A DNA stretch of 64,000 nt from Panacagrimonas perspica (GCF_004364935.1 NZ_SOBT01000009.1:83894-147893), one strand, 5' to 3'. Shown: positions 8,375 through 17,610, counted from the stretch's first letter. Numbers and translations: made by a program. The notes: generated by a model not told the origin, from the letters alone.

Positions 8375-9814
8375 ATGAGCCCGCAATTCATCATCGACGC
8401 AGCGTTCATCGCCGCCGCATTCCTGTTCATCTACGGCCTCAAGCGCATGTCGTCCCCGGTGACGGCGCGCTCGGGCATCGTCGTCGCAGGCTGGGGCATG
8501 CTCGTAGCCGTACTCGCGAGCTTCCTCTACACCTTCGGCGTCGCCGAGGCGGCCAAGCCGCACCTGACGACCAACGCCATCGTCGCGGCGGTGGCCCTGG
8601 CCATCGGCGTGTCCTGGGCCTGGTGGAGCGGCAAGAAGGTCGCGATGACCGCGATGCCGCAGATGGTCGCGCTCTACAACGGCATGGGCGGCGGTTCGGC
8701 CGCCGCCATCGCCGCGATGGTCCTGCTGCAGCCGGCGGTCGAAGGCGGCCACAGCGGTGACCTGCTGCACTACGGCGTCACCGTGTTCGGCGGCCTGATC
8801 GGCGCGATCTCGCTGTCCGGTTCGCTGATCGCCTGGGCCAAGCTCGATGAGCGCATCAAGGGCACCTGGCGTTACACCGGCCTGCAGGCCGTCAACGGCG
8901 CGGTGATGCTGATCACGCTCGGCATCGGCGGCTGGATCGTGTTCGCTGCCGGCGGGCACGCACCGCCGATGATCGTGGTGGGCTTCTTCGTCGCTGCGCT
9001 GGTGTTCGGCGTGTTCATGACCATGCCCATCGGCGGCGCCGACATGCCGGTCGTGATCTCGCTGTACAACGCCTTCACGGGCCTGGCCGTCGGCATGGAA
9101 GGCTACGTGCTGCAGAACCCGGCGCTGATGATCGCGGGCATGGTGGTCGGCTCGGCCGGCACGCTGCTCACGCTGCTGATGGCCAAGGCCATGAACCGCA
9201 GTGTGTCGAACGTGATCTTCTCGAACTTCGGCGCCACCGGCGGCGAAGCCGAGGGCGAGATCAAGGGCTCGATGAAGCCGATCGACGCCGGCGACGCCGG
9301 CATCCAGATGCGCTACGCCAGCAAGGTCATCATCGCGCCGGGCTACGGCCTGGCGGTGGCGCAGGCGCAGCACAAGCTGTTCGAGTTCGTGAAGCTGCTG
9401 CAGGCGGCGGACGTCGACGTGAAGTTCGCGATCCATCCGGTTGCTGGCCGCATGCCCGGCCACATGAACGTGCTGCTTGCCGAAGCCGGCGTGCCGTACG
9501 ACATCATCTACGACATGGAAGACATCAACGCCGAGTTCAAGGAAGCGGATGTCGCCATCGTCGTCGGCGCCAACGACACCGTGAATCCGGCGGCGCGCAC
9601 CAACAAGTCCTCGCCGATCTACGGCATGCCGATCCTCAACGTCGACATGGCCAAGCAGGTGTTCGTGGTCAAGCGCGGACAGGGCAAGGGCTACTCGGGC
9701 GTGGAGAACGAACTGTTCTTCAAGGACAACACCAACATGGTGTACGGCGACGCCCAGAAGGTCATGGTGTCGATGATCCAGGCCGTGAAGTCGCTCGACG
9801 GCGGCGGACATTGA
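8375..9814 (+). CDS. pntB: NAD(P) transhydrogenase subunit beta (PntB)
   Basis: A 479-residue subunit with about nine membrane helices in the first 280 residues (domain II) and a C-terminal NADP(H)-binding domain III. The latter shows the family signature VIIAPGYGLAVAQAQHK, then FAIHPVAGRMPGHMNVLLAEA, the VVGANDTVNPAA loop and MAKQVFVVKRGQGKGYSGVE, which surround NADP. Within the membrane part, GGADMPVVISLYNAFTG is conserved in all PntB proteins. Length agrees with the usual 460-480. Last gene of the pnt operon; two GC-rich hairpins follow in the gap to manC. Confidence 0.97.
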   Translation: MSPQFIIDAAFIAAAFLFIYGLKRMSSPVTARSGIVVAGWGMLVAVLASFLYTFGVAEAAKPHLTTNAIVAAVALAIGVSWAWWSGKKVAMTAMPQMVALYNGMGGGSAAAIAAMVLLQPAVEGGHSGDLLHYGVTVFGGLIGAISLSGSLIAWAKLDERIKGTWRYTGLQAVNGAVMLITLGIGGWIVFAAGGHAPPMIVVGFFVAALVFGVFMTMPIGGADMPVVISLYNAFTGLAVGMEGYVLQNPALMIAGMVVGSAGTLLTLLMAKAMNRSVSNVIFSNFGATGGEAEGEIKGSMKPIDAGDAGIQMRYASKVIIAPGYGLAVAQAQHKLFEFVKLLQAADVDVKFAIHPVAGRMPGHMNVLLAEAGVPYDIIYDMEDINAEFKEADVAIVVGANDTVNPAARTNKSSPIYGMPILNVDMAKQVFVVKRGQGKGYSGVENELFFKDNTNMVYGDAQKVMVSMIQAVKSLDGGGH

Positions 9815-9820
9815 GAATCC

Positions 9821-9892
9821 GGGTCCGGCCTCACCGCCGGACCCGCCCGTTGCACTGCCCGGACGCGGGGGCCGTTTCGCCCGCCCCCGTTA
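9821..9892 (+). terminator. Tandem GC-rich hairpins after pntB
   Basis: Two inverted repeats lie between pntB and manC. The first pairs GGGTCCGGC with GCCGGACCC around a six-base loop (9821-9844). The second pairs CGGGGGC with GCCCCCG around about ten bases (9866-9889) and ends in GTTATT. Neither has a strong T run, so the terminator role is likely but not certain. Confidence 0.5.
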
Positions 9893-9940
9893 TTGCATAC
9901 GCTGGCCGTCGTTCCCACGGATAGGCGTAGAGCCTCTTTC

Positions 9941-11368
9941 ATGACCGTCGTTCCTGTCCTGATGGCTGGCGGCTCCGGCACGCGCCTGTGGCCGCTGTCG
10001 CGCGCCTCGTACCCGAAACAGTTCCTGCGCCTGCTCGACCACGACAGCCTGCTGCAGGCCACCGTGCGACGCGCGCGCCAGATCCCGGGCGCGACACCGC
10101 CGCTGGTGATCGGCAACGAGAAGCATCGCTTCATCATTGCCGAGCAGCTCCAGGAGATCGGATACGAGCATCCGGACATCCTGCTCGAGCCCGAAGGCCG
10201 CAATACCGCGCCCGTGGCGGCGGTTGCCGCGCACTACGTCGCCCAGAAGTACGGGCCCGACGCGATCGTCTTCCTGATGGCGGCGGACCAGACCATCGCG
10301 GATGCGCCGACCTTCGTCACCAGCGCCAACCTCGCGGTGAAGGCGGCGCTGGCCGGCCGCCTGGTGACGTTCGGGATCCAGCCGCAGGGCCCGGAGACCG
10401 GATTCGGCTATGTCCGTGTAGGCGCACCGCTCGCCGACGTGACCGGTGCATTCGAAGTGTCCGGCTTCTTCGAGAAGCCCTCGCTCGAACGCGCGCAGGG
10501 GTATCTCAGCGAAGGCGGCTATTACTGGAACGGCGGCATGTTCATGTTTCGCGCCTCCACGATGCTCGGCGAGCTCGAGAAGCTCGAACCCGAGATGCAC
10601 GCCAAGGCCGGAGAATCGCTCGCCGCCGGCGCGCGTGATCTCGATTTCGTGCGCCTCGAACCCACCGCGTTCAAGGCCTGCCGCAGCGATTCGATCGACT
10701 ACGCGGTGATGGAGAAGAGCCGGAACATCGCGCTGGTTCCGCTCGACGCGGGGTGGGACGACGTCGGCTCCTGGACCTTCCTCTCCAAGCTGCCCGCCGC
10801 GGATGCGCAGGGCAATCACGCGCGCGGCAACGTGATGTTCGAAGGCGCGAGCAACAATCTCGTGCAGACGGGAAAACGTCTGGTGACGATGCTCGGCGTC
10901 GAGAACACGGTCGTCGTCGAAAGCGACGATGCGATCCTCGTGGCCTCGCGCGATCGCCTGCAGGACGTCGGCAAGATCGTGAAGCGGCTGCAGTCGGAGA
11001 AGCGTCCCGAGGCCGACAGCCTGCCCAAGGTCGCGCGACCCTGGGGCTCCTACGAAACCATCGCGATCGCCGACCGCTTCCAGGTCAAGCGCATCCTGGT
11101 GAAGCCCGGACAGAAGCTCTCGCTGCAGATGCATCACCACCGCGCCGAGCACTGGGTGGTCGTGAAGGGCACCGCGCGTGTCACCTGCGGCGAGAAGGTC
11201 TTCCTGCTCACCGAGGATCAGTCGACGTACATCCCGCTGGGCACCACGCACCGCGTGGAGAATCCGGGCAAGGTGCCGCTCGAGATGATCGAAGTGCAGT
11301 CGGGTGCCTATCTGGGCGAAGACGACATCGTGCGCTTCGAAGATGTCTACGGCCGCACGGGCGGCTGA
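9941..11368 (+). CDS. manC: Mannose-1-phosphate guanylyltransferase / mannose-6-phosphate isomerase
   Basis: A 475-residue bifunctional type II PMI-GMP enzyme (AlgA/ManC/CpsB family). The N-terminal nucleotidyltransferase makes GDP-mannose from mannose-1-phosphate and GTP; its signature is PVLMAGGSGTRLWPLSR, with YPKQFLRL just after and a YWNGGMFMFR substrate loop. The C-terminal cupin domain (about residues 365-475) isomerises fructose-6-phosphate to mannose-6-phosphate and carries RPWGSYETI, QKLSLQMHHHRAEHWVVV with metal-binding histidines, and the YIPLGTTHRVENPG motif. I chose the ATG giving MTVVPVLM; an upstream in-frame start would add 16 unrelated residues. It is followed after 27 bases by the mutase, so the pair supplies GDP-mannose for polysaccharide or O-antigen. 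Confidence 0.95.
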   Translation: MTVVPVLMAGGSGTRLWPLSRASYPKQFLRLLDHDSLLQATVRRARQIPGATPPLVIGNEKHRFIIAEQLQEIGYEHPDILLEPEGRNTAPVAAVAAHYVAQKYGPDAIVFLMAADQTIADAPTFVTSANLAVKAALAGRLVTFGIQPQGPETGFGYVRVGAPLADVTGAFEVSGFFEKPSLERAQGYLSEGGYYWNGGMFMFRASTMLGELEKLEPEMHAKAGESLAAGARDLDFVRLEPTAFKACRSDSIDYAVMEKSRNIALVPLDAGWDDVGSWTFLSKLPAADAQGNHARGNVMFEGASNNLVQTGKRLVTMLGVENTVVVESDDAILVASRDRLQDVGKIVKRLQSEKRPEADSLPKVARPWGSYETIAIADRFQVKRILVKPGQKLSLQMHHHRAEHWVVVKGTARVTCGEKVFLLTEDQSTYIPLGTTHRVENPGKVPLEMIEVQSGAYLGEDDIVRFEDVYGRTGG

Positions 11369-11395
11369 AGTCGAAGACGACGAGGATTCCATCCG

Positions 11396-12736
11396 ATGAG
11401 CTGTTTCAAGGCCTACGACCTGCGTGGGCGTGTACCCGACCAGCTCAATCCGGACATCGCGTATCGCCTGGGCATCGCCTACGCGGAACAGTTCGGGCCC
11501 CGTCGGGTGGCGCTGGGTCGCGACGTGCGCACGTCGTCCGAGCCGCTGTTGCATGCACTGGCCCATGGCCTGGTCGCACGCGGAGTCGAGGTGCTGGACC
11601 TGGGGCTCGCGGGAACCGAGGAGTCGTACTGGGCCGCGCAGCAGCCCGGCGTGGACGGCGCCATCGAAGTCACCGCCAGTCACAACCCGATCGACTACAA
11701 CGGCATGAAGCTGGTGCGCGCCGGCGCGATTCCCGTGTCCGGTGACACCGGGCTGCGTGAACTGGAGAAGCGCGTCCTGGCGATGGACGTCACGGCACCC
11801 GCCGGCGCACCGAAGATGACGCCGACGGATTTTCGCGCGGGCTATGTGAAGCACTTGTTGTCGTATGTCGACATCGCCCGGCTCGCCCCGCTGAAGATCG
11901 TCGTCAACGCCGGCAATGGCGGCGCGGGGCTCGTCGTCGATGGCCTGGCGCCGCATCTGCCGTTCGAATTCATTCGCGTGCACCACGAGCCGGACGGTAC
12001 GTTCCCGCACGGCATTCCCAATCCGCTGCTGCCGGAGATGCGCGCCGACACGGTGCGCGCGGTGCGCGACACCGGCGCCGATTTCGGCGTCGCCTGGGAT
12101 GGCGACTTCGACCGCTGCTTCCTGTTCGACGAGCGCGGCGAATTCATCGAGGGCTACTACATCGTCGGCCTGCTGGCGCAGGCGCTGCTCGCGAAGAATC
12201 GCGGCGCGAAAGTCGTCCACGATCCGCGCCTGACCTGGAACACCGTCGAGATGGTCGAGGCCGCCGGCGGCGTGCCCGTGCTGTCCAAGACCGGCCATGC
12301 GTTCATCAAGGAGCGCATGCGCGCCGAGAACGCCGTCTACGGCGGTGAGATGAGCGCGCATCACTACTTCCGCGACTTCGCGTACTGCGACAACGGAAAC
12401 ATTCCATGGCTGCTCGTGGCCGCGCTGGTGTCCGCATCCGGAAAGCCGCTGAGCGCACTGGTGTCGGAGCGCATGGCGCGCTTCCCCTGCAGTGGCGAGA
12501 TCAATCGCACCGTGCGCGACATTCCCGCAACCATCGCCGCGGTCGAAGCGCATTACGCGGCGCAGGCACCCGCCATCGATCGCACCGATGGCCTGAGCGC
12601 GGATTTCGGCGTCTGGCGCTTCAACCTGCGCGGGTCGAACACCGAACCGGTGATCCGCGTGAACGTGGAATCGCGCGGCGACGAGAAGCTGATGCAGGCG
12701 AAGACGACGGAGTTGCTGGGCCTGCTCGGCGCCTGA
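11396..12736 (+). CDS. manB: Phosphomannomutase/phosphoglucomutase (ManB/AlgC family)
   Basis: A 446-residue alpha-D-phosphohexomutase that converts mannose-6-phosphate to mannose-1-phosphate. All four active-site loops are visible: the phosphoserine loop [14 protein letters not shown] (about residue 100), the metal loop [14 protein letters not shown] (about 235), the sugar-recognition loop [13 protein letters not shown] (about 318) and the phosphate-binding loop [11 protein letters not shown] near the C-terminus. Length is normal. The N-terminus, [15 protein letters not shown], matches this family (E. coli CpsG/ManB type). It forms an operon with manC. The transcript ends near a large inverted repeat shared with the convergent FadL gene. 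Confidence 0.93.
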   Translation: MSCFKAYDLRGRVPDQLNPDIAYRLGIAYAEQFGPRRVALGRDVRTSSEPLLHALAHGLVARGVEVLDLGLAGTEESYWAAQQPGVDGAIEVTASHNPIDYNGMKLVRAGAIPVSGDTGLRELEKRVLAMDVTAPAGAPKMTPTDFRAGYVKHLLSYVDIARLAPLKIVVNAGNGGAGLVVDGLAPHLPFEFIRVHHEPDGTFPHGIPNPLLPEMRADTVRAVRDTGADFGVAWDGDFDRCFLFDERGEFIEGYYIVGLLAQALLAKNRGAKVVHDPRLTWNTVEMVEAAGGVPVLSKTGHAFIKERMRAENAVYGGEMSAHHYFRDFAYCDNGNIPWLLVAALVSASGKPLSALVSERMARFPCSGEINRTVRDIPATIAAVEAHYAAQAPAIDRTDGLSADFGVWRFNLRGSNTEPVIRVNVESRGDEKLMQAKTTELLGLLGA

Positions 12737-12741
12737 GCCCG

Positions 12742-12809
12742 CGTAGCCCGGACGAAGTCCGGGGTTGCGCTCCGCATGCGAGGGGATCCCGGACTTCGTC
12801 CGGGCTACG
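12742..12809. repeat. REP-like inverted repeat, copy 1
   Basis: Two 22-base arms form a perfect inverted repeat around about 24 bases. The left arm begins CGTAGCCCGGACGAAG (12742-12763) and the right arm is 12788-12809. Each arm also contains its own small palindrome (CCCGGAC / GTCCGGG). It lies between the convergent ends of manB and the FadL gene and could terminate both. Three related copies occur in this window. Confidence 0.9.
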
Positions 12810-12830
12810 GGCGAGTGCTACCTGCCGGAC

Positions 12831-14168
12831 TCACCAGCTCTTGCTGATCTGCAGCGTCCACGCCGCCAGGCCGTATTCCTCTTTCGATCGCTCGGTCCCG
12901 GGCCGACCGTAAGGCTGCTCGGGATTCCGGTACGTCTCGCTTTTCGGGCCCTGGATCTGCATCGAGGAACCGAACTCCCATCCCTCGCCGAATTTGTGGG
13001 AGAACCCGAACGCGACCTCGAAGTCGGCGGTGAGGTTGAGCGTCGGGGTCAGCGTCTCGTTGGGAACCGCGTTGCCCGAGATGTTCACGCCGGCACGCAG
13101 CACCGTCTTGTCGCTCCAGTTGTGTGCGATGCCCAGCGCGAGGATGTACTGGTCCTTGTGCTGGAGCGACTGCGCGAAGTAGATCTCGGCCGGCGCCTCG
13201 GCGCTGTCCGGGCGCGTTCCGGTGACCGTCACGTCGCGCAGTGCATGCGACCAGTCGAGCCAGTTCAGTTCGGCGGCCAGCATCCATTTCGGCGTGAACT
13301 GCCACGCGAAGCCGGCACCGAATTCCTGCGCGAGCGCGAACCCGTCGATGTGCACGTCCTGATACTTCACGCGCCCGAGTCCGAGCGATTCGTAGTTGAG
13401 CGTGGCCGTGCCGTTGCGCAACTTGAGATCCGTCTCGGTGGAGTAGCTCACGCCGAGCGTCAGGTTGGGCGTCTGCTTGTACATCACGCCCACGCGGCCG
13501 TTCCAGCTCAGCCCGTCGGCACCGTCGATGCGCAGGCCGATGAAGTCCGGCAAGGGATCGGGCGCCTCGGGTGTGGGCTCGGGTCCATCGAACGAGGTAT
13601 TGGGAAACAGCTTCTGGCGCGTCGACGAATACGTCAGGTTCAGCCCCAGCCCCAGGCTGAGCTTGTCGTTGGCCTGCCACGCCACCGCGCTCGCGAGCTT
13701 GGTGACGCCGAGCACCGCCGAGTACTCGTCACGCGTTCCGTAGATGGTGTTGAGATCCTTGTACCCCACGCCGGTGCCGCCGGAGACGAAGACGCCGACA
13801 CCGAAACGAAGATCGGGGTGATACGCCTGCGTGACGTACGACTGATTGGCGAGAATGCCGAGCGGCGAATCCATCGACGCCTCGTCGTTCACCTCGTCCG
13901 CGTGCTTGTAGTTGAAGGCCCAGAACGGCACGAGCGAGCCGTCGTAGCGCGTCCCCTTGATCTGCGTCATGCCCGCCGGGTTGATGTTGATGGCATTGCC
14001 ATCACGCGAAACCGGAATGTCCGCACCGCCCAGGCCGAGCGATTCCGGCCCGAATCCCACGACGTTGAGTCCGTTGCTCGCAAACACCGGCGCGGGCCCG
14101 AGCACCATCGCCACCAGTCCCATGCGGCGCGCGGCGCGCACGAGGCGCAGGCGGTGTTGGAGTTTCAT
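12831..14168 (-). CDS. FadL/TodX-family outer-membrane transport protein
   Basis: A 445-residue outer-membrane beta-barrel of the FadL family, which moves long-chain fatty acids or other hydrophobic compounds across the outer membrane. A signal peptide ends at PAPVFA, after which SNGLNVVGFGPESLGLGGAD and NAININPAGMTQIKG show the FadL hatch and the conserved NPAG motif. Alternating beta-strand patterns fill the remainder, and the C-terminus ends in an aromatic-containing strand (LQISKSW). The chosen ATG is preceded by GGAGAGGAG. It lies 212 bases downstream of, and in the same direction as, a FabR/DesT-like regulator, which supports a link to fatty-acid use. Confidence 0.9.
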   Translation of the reverse strand: MKLQHRLRLVRAARRMGLVAMVLGPAPVFASNGLNVVGFGPESLGLGGADIPVSRDGNAININPAGMTQIKGTRYDGSLVPFWAFNYKHADEVNDEASMDSPLGILANQSYVTQAYHPDLRFGVGVFVSGGTGVGYKDLNTIYGTRDEYSAVLGVTKLASAVAWQANDKLSLGLGLNLTYSSTRQKLFPNTSFDGPEPTPEAPDPLPDFIGLRIDGADGLSWNGRVGVMYKQTPNLTLGVSYSTETDLKLRNGTATLNYESLGLGRVKYQDVHIDGFALAQEFGAGFAWQFTPKWMLAAELNWLDWSHALRDVTVTGTRPDSAEAPAEIYFAQSLQHKDQYILALGIAHNWSDKTVLRAGVNISGNAVPNETLTPTLNLTADFEVAFGFSHKFGEGWEFGSSMQIQGPKSETYRNPEQPYGRPGTERSKEEYGLAAWTLQISKSW

Positions 14169-14380
14169 CTCCTCTCCTGAGGTGGTGGACGGACGATGCA
14201 TGACGCTGCGAAGTGGAGATCCGCTGCATCGGAATTGTCGCGTCCGCGTCCGCACGGGCATCAGTGGGGCAGTTCCGTATTGCTGGATCGCAGCATCGAC
14301 GCGCGCGTCGGACGCGCAGAGGCGTCGAGGATTTTTCTTGTGCGGAACAGCTATCGCGCGCTGCTACGCGATATCCCGAT

Positions 14381-15019
14381 TCAACCCATGGGCAGTTTCG
14401 TCCCCGGCTTCCACGCCAACCCGCCGAGCACGATCACGCGCAGCTGATCGGTGAGCGTCTTGGCGATGGCGCCCTGCGTGTCCGGGTGATCCATCGGAAG
14501 CTCGAGCAGTTCGCCGAGCGCCGACACCACGGTGTTCACGAGCAGCGTCGCCATCATCTCCACGTCGTCGCGCGGCAGCTGGCTGAAGTGCGGGAACTTG
14601 GCGAAGTCCGCGGCGAGGTCGATCGTGAAACCACGCACCTCGCGCGTGATCGATTCACGCAGCGGCGCCGATCCGCCGTAGCGCTCGCGCAGCAGGAAAT
14701 GGAACGCCGAGCGGTTCGCGTTGACGTAGTGCAGGAACGTGCTCGTCGAGGCGGCCAGCATGTTGTCGCCCGGCGCCTGCGTGGTGCGCGCCGCACGGAT
14801 CAGCTTGCGCAGCTGCTGGCAGGTGTCGTCCACGAGCGCGAGCCCCAGCTCGTCCATGTCGCGGAAGTGCCGATAGAACGAGGCCGGCACCACCCCCGCG
14901 TCGCGCGTGACCTCGCGCAGCGACAGGCTCGCGAAGCTGCGCCCGGTCGCGACCATCGCGATGGCGGCGTCCAGCAACGATTGCCGCGTCTGCTGCTTCT
15001 TTTCGTCGCGGATCGCCAT
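14381..15019 (-). CDS. desT: TetR-family repressor of unsaturated fatty acid genes (FabR/DesT type)
   Basis: A 212-residue TetR regulator. The N-terminal helix-turn-helix (about residues 15-60) contains RSFASLSLREVTRDAGV and SFYRHFRDMDELGLALVD, which is almost the FabR/DesT consensus. The C-terminal ligand domain includes FHFLLRERYGGSAPLRESI, again as in FabR. FabR and DesT sense the balance of saturated and unsaturated acyl-CoA or acyl-ACP and control fabB or desCB. It is divergent from a ferredoxin reductase and an acyl desaturase, in the same arrangement as Pseudomonas desT-desCB, and two matching palindromes lie in the intergenic gap. The start was set at MAIRDEKK; longer frames would cover the operators. 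Confidence 0.9.
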   Translation of the reverse strand: MAIRDEKKQQTRQSLLDAAIAMVATGRSFASLSLREVTRDAGVVPASFYRHFRDMDELGLALVDDTCQQLRKLIRAARTTQAPGDNMLAASTSTFLHYVNANRSAFHFLLRERYGGSAPLRESITREVRGFTIDLAADFAKFPHFSQLPRDDVEMMATLLVNTVVSALGELLELPMDHPDTQGAIAKTLTDQLRVIVLGGLAWKPGTKLPMG

Positions 15020-15132
15020 GGAGGGCGCAGGTCGATCGGGTGGAGGGGCGCCATTTAAACACGCTTGTACGGAACAAAAGTCCATTCCGCTCATGGACAT
15101 GAGGATCGAGGGTGACCGCTCGTCGGAATATA

Positions 15133-15150
15133 AGTGAACACTTGTTGACT
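15133..15150. promoter_or_regulatory. FabR/DesT-type operator, site 1
   Basis: An 18-base imperfect palindrome, AGTGAACACTTGTTGACT (14 of 18 positions symmetric). From memory it closely resembles the reported DesT/FabR operators. It contains TTGACT, which could be the -35 of the desaturase promoter, and TATATT on the minus strand lies just beside it, so one repressor could block both directions. Confidence 0.75.
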
Positions 15151-15173
15151 GAATTTCGGACCTCGGGCATCGT

Positions 15174-15189
15174 GTGAACGCTTGTTCAC
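15174..15189. promoter_or_regulatory. FabR/DesT-type operator, site 2
   Basis: GTGAACGCTTGTTCAC, a 16-base palindrome symmetric except at the centre. It sits 41 bases from site 1 (about four helical turns, measured start to start) and 16 bases before the reductase start codon, where bound repressor would cover the transcription start. Confidence 0.75.
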
Positions 15190-15205
15190 CCAAACGGAGT
15201 CACCG

Positions 15206-16297
15206 ATGTCCTCGCCCCGCCCCGTCCAATTTCTCCGCCGCGCCTTCGGCCCGCTGGTCGAACCGGCGGTGTTCAACTTCTGGGCGCGCGAAGTCGGCAG
15301 CACCGCCAGCCGCGACCGCGTGCTGGCCCGCGTCACGGCCAAGCGTGCTGAATCCAGCCGCGCGGTTACCTTGGAACTGCAGCCGAACCGCCATTTCGTG
15401 GGCTTCAAGGCTGGCCAGCACGTGAACCTCACGGTCGAGATCGATGGCCGTCGCGTCACGCGCAGCTACAGCCTCACCGGCGTCCCGAACGCCGAAGGCA
15501 GCTTGAGCCTGACGGTGCAGAAGATCGAAGGCGGCCAGGTCAGTGCACATCTGTTCTCGAATCTGCAGGTCGGCGATGTCGTCGAGCTCGACGCGGCCTT
15601 CGGCGAGATGACCCTGCCGGAGACGCTGTCCGCTCCGCTGCTGTTCCTGGCGGCCGGCAGCGGCATCACGCCGCTGATGAGCCTGACGCGCGAGCTGGCG
15701 CAGCGCGGCATGCCGGTCGAGACCACGCTGATCTACTGGGCGCGTCACCGCGCCGATCTCTGCTTCCTGTCCGAGCTCAAGGCCCTGGCCGCCAAGGAGC
15801 CGAAGTTCCGCTTCCTGGTGGCGCTGACCGGCGACGCCGCCATCGGCACCGACGAACTGCGCGGTCGCCCGAGCAGCGAGCTGCTCGCCAGCGCCGTCGC
15901 ATCGCTGTCCTCGCAGAGCGTGTACGCCTGCGGCCCGGCCGGCTTCGTCGAGCAGGTCGAGACGCTCGTCGCGCCAATCGCGCGCAGCTTCCAGTCTGAG
16001 GCCTTCACGCCGCCGACGTTCACGCCGGCCGCGTCCAGCCAGACGGTCACGCTGATGCTCGCCAAGAGCAACCGCGTCGTCACCGTGCGTTCGGGCGAGC
16101 CGCTGCTCGCCGCGCTCGAGGCGCAGGGCATCAAGCCGCCGTCGGGCTGCCGCATGGGCATCTGCAACACCTGCGCCTGCGGCAAGCGCGAAGGTCTGAG
16201 CCGCAACCTGAAGAACGGCGGCGAGAACGCCGAACCGGAAGCCAACCTGCGCATCTGCGTCAGCAGCGCGCAGTCGGACCTCACGCTCGACCTCTAA
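15206..16297 (+). CDS. desC: Ferredoxin reductase with C-terminal 2Fe-2S domain (DesC-like)
   Basis: A 363-residue flavin/iron-sulfur electron carrier that would pass electrons from NAD(P)H to the adjacent desaturase. It has an FAD-binding domain with TRSYSLTG (about residue 85), an NAD-binding domain with FLAAGSGITPLMSL and YACGPAGFVEQVE, and a plant-type ferredoxin domain at the C-terminus with SGCRMGICNTCACG and a fourth cysteine in LRICVS. The ATG is preceded by GGAG; a TTG eight codons upstream would overlap operator site 2. The next gene begins 43 bases later. Gene order and regulator match the Pseudomonas aeruginosa desCB operon, in which DesC serves DesB. Confidence 0.88.
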   Translation: MSSPRPVQFLRRAFGPLVEPAVFNFWAREVGSTASRDRVLARVTAKRAESSRAVTLELQPNRHFVGFKAGQHVNLTVEIDGRRVTRSYSLTGVPNAEGSLSLTVQKIEGGQVSAHLFSNLQVGDVVELDAAFGEMTLPETLSAPLLFLAAGSGITPLMSLTRELAQRGMPVETTLIYWARHRADLCFLSELKALAAKEPKFRFLVALTGDAAIGTDELRGRPSSELLASAVASLSSQSVYACGPAGFVEQVETLVAPIARSFQSEAFTPPTFTPAASSQTVTLMLAKSNRVVTVRSGEPLLAALEAQGIKPPSGCRMGICNTCACGKREGLSRNLKNGGENAEPEANLRICVSSAQSDLTLDL

Positions 16298-16340
16298 CCC
16301 TTGATCGTTCGTCACCCGCAACGAACCGGAGTCCACTGAA

Positions 16341-17492
16341 ATGAACACCCCCGACCGCAAGCTGACCCCTGCCGAGATCGACGCCTTCGGTGCCGAGCTC
16401 GACGCGCTGCGCGCGCGCACCGTCGCCAAGCTGGGCGCGGAAGACGCCAAGTACATCCGCAACATCGTGCGCACCGTGCGCTACACCGAAGTCGCCGGCC
16501 GCGCGCTGCTGATGGCCGGCATCTTCCCGCCGGCCTGGATCCTCGGAACCATCACGCTGGGTGTCTCGAAGATCATCGAGAACATGGAGCTGGGCCACAA
16601 CGTGATGCACGCCCAGTACGACTGGATGAACGATCCCGAACTCAACGGCCAGACCTACGAGTGGGACACCGCCTGCACCGCCGACCATTGGCGCCAGACG
16701 CACAACTACGAGCACCACACGTACACCAACGTGATGGGCAAGGACCACGACATCGGCTACGGCGTGCTGCGCCTGTTCCCGGAGCAGAAGTGGGAGCCGC
16801 GCTTTCTCGCCAACCCGATCATGGCGCTGCTGCTGATGACCTTGTTCCAGCACCTGCTCGCGCTGCAGAGCCTGCAGCTCGAGAAGCTGCTCAGCGGCGA
16901 GAAGACCTTCGCGGAAGTGAAGGAGCAGGCCAAGCCGATCCTGAAGAAGATGCGCAAGCAGATTGCCAAGGACTACCTGCTGTTCCCGGCACTCGCCGGC
17001 CCGTTCTTCCCGATCGTGTTCGCCGGCAACGTCGGCGCCAACCTGATCCGCAACTTCTGGTCGTCGGCCATCATCTTCTGCGGCCACTTCACCGAGGACG
17101 CCGAGGTGTTCCCGCTGGAGTCGCTGGAGAACGAGTCGCGCGGCCACTGGTACCTGCGCCAGCTCAAGGGCTCGAGCAACCTGGAAGGCAACAAGCTCAT
17201 GCACATCATGAGCGGAAATCTTTCCCATCAGATCGAGCACCACCTGTTTCCGGACGTGCCCGGCCGTCGCTACGCCGAGATGTCGGTGGAAGTGCGCGAG
17301 ATCTGCAAGCGCTACGGCCAGCACTACAACAGCAAGCCGTTCTTCAAGCAGCTCGGCGAGGTCGCGGGACGCATCCTGCGCCATGCGCTGCCGAGCAAGC
17401 CTTCGTCCGACAAGCCGTCGTCGAAAAAGCCGAAGCTGGTGTCGAAGAAAGCCAGCCCGGTTGTGCGCGAGGAAGAGCTGCTCGCGGCCTGA
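16341..17492 (+). CDS. desB: Membrane fatty acyl desaturase (DesB-like)
   Basis: A 383-residue di-iron desaturase that introduces a double bond into acyl chains and so controls membrane fluidity without oxygen-independent FabA/FabB synthesis. The three histidine boxes are clear: GHNVMH (about residue 85), THNYEHHTY (about 120) and HQIEHHLFPDV (about 295). Hydrophobic stretches, such as LLMAGIFPPAWILGTITLGV and a pair around residue 215-240, span the membrane. The C-terminal tail is Lys/Ser-rich (KPSSDKPSSKKPKLV). Together with desC and the divergent regulator it makes a complete regulated desaturation module. Confidence 0.92.
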   Translation: MNTPDRKLTPAEIDAFGAELDALRARTVAKLGAEDAKYIRNIVRTVRYTEVAGRALLMAGIFPPAWILGTITLGVSKIIENMELGHNVMHAQYDWMNDPELNGQTYEWDTACTADHWRQTHNYEHHTYTNVMGKDHDIGYGVLRLFPEQKWEPRFLANPIMALLLMTLFQHLLALQSLQLEKLLSGEKTFAEVKEQAKPILKKMRKQIAKDYLLFPALAGPFFPIVFAGNVGANLIRNFWSSAIIFCGHFTEDAEVFPLESLENESRGHWYLRQLKGSSNLEGNKLMHIMSGNLSHQIEHHLFPDVPGRRYAEMSVEVREICKRYGQHYNSKPFFKQLGEVAGRILRHALPSKPSSDKPSSKKPKLVSKKASPVVREEELLAA

Positions 17493-17504
17493 AGTCCATT
17501 CGTG

Positions 17505-17535
17505 CTCCCTCTCCCCGCTGCCGCGGGAGAGGGAG
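17505..17535. repeat. CTCCCTCTCCC hairpin after the desaturase gene
   Basis: An 11-bp perfect stem, CTCCCTCTCCC / GGGAGAGGGAG, around nine bases, 13 bases past the desaturase stop. It has no T run. Similar polypurine hairpins are dispersed repeats in some GC-rich gammaproteobacteria; only this copy was noticed here. Confidence 0.6.
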
Positions 17536-17544
17536 AACAGCGCG

Positions 17545-17610
17545 CGAGTGCCGTGAAGGGTTCGGTATTCCGGCTTTCCATGCCCGTTCAGCAGCGTTTC
17601 ACGGCACTCG
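17545..17610. repeat. 13-bp inverted repeat upstream of moxR
   Basis: Arms CGAGTGCCGTGAA (17545-17557) and TTCACGGCACTCG (17598-17610) are perfectly complementary and separated by 40 bases. They lie between the desaturase gene and moxR, 41 bases before the moxR start. This could be a terminator-like structure or a double binding site. Confidence 0.65.

Noticed and set aside
9890..12553. An 887-codon minus-strand frame opposite manC-manB
   Set aside because: Antisense to two clearly coding genes and without any recognisable domain; its amino-acid usage is typical of a shadow frame.
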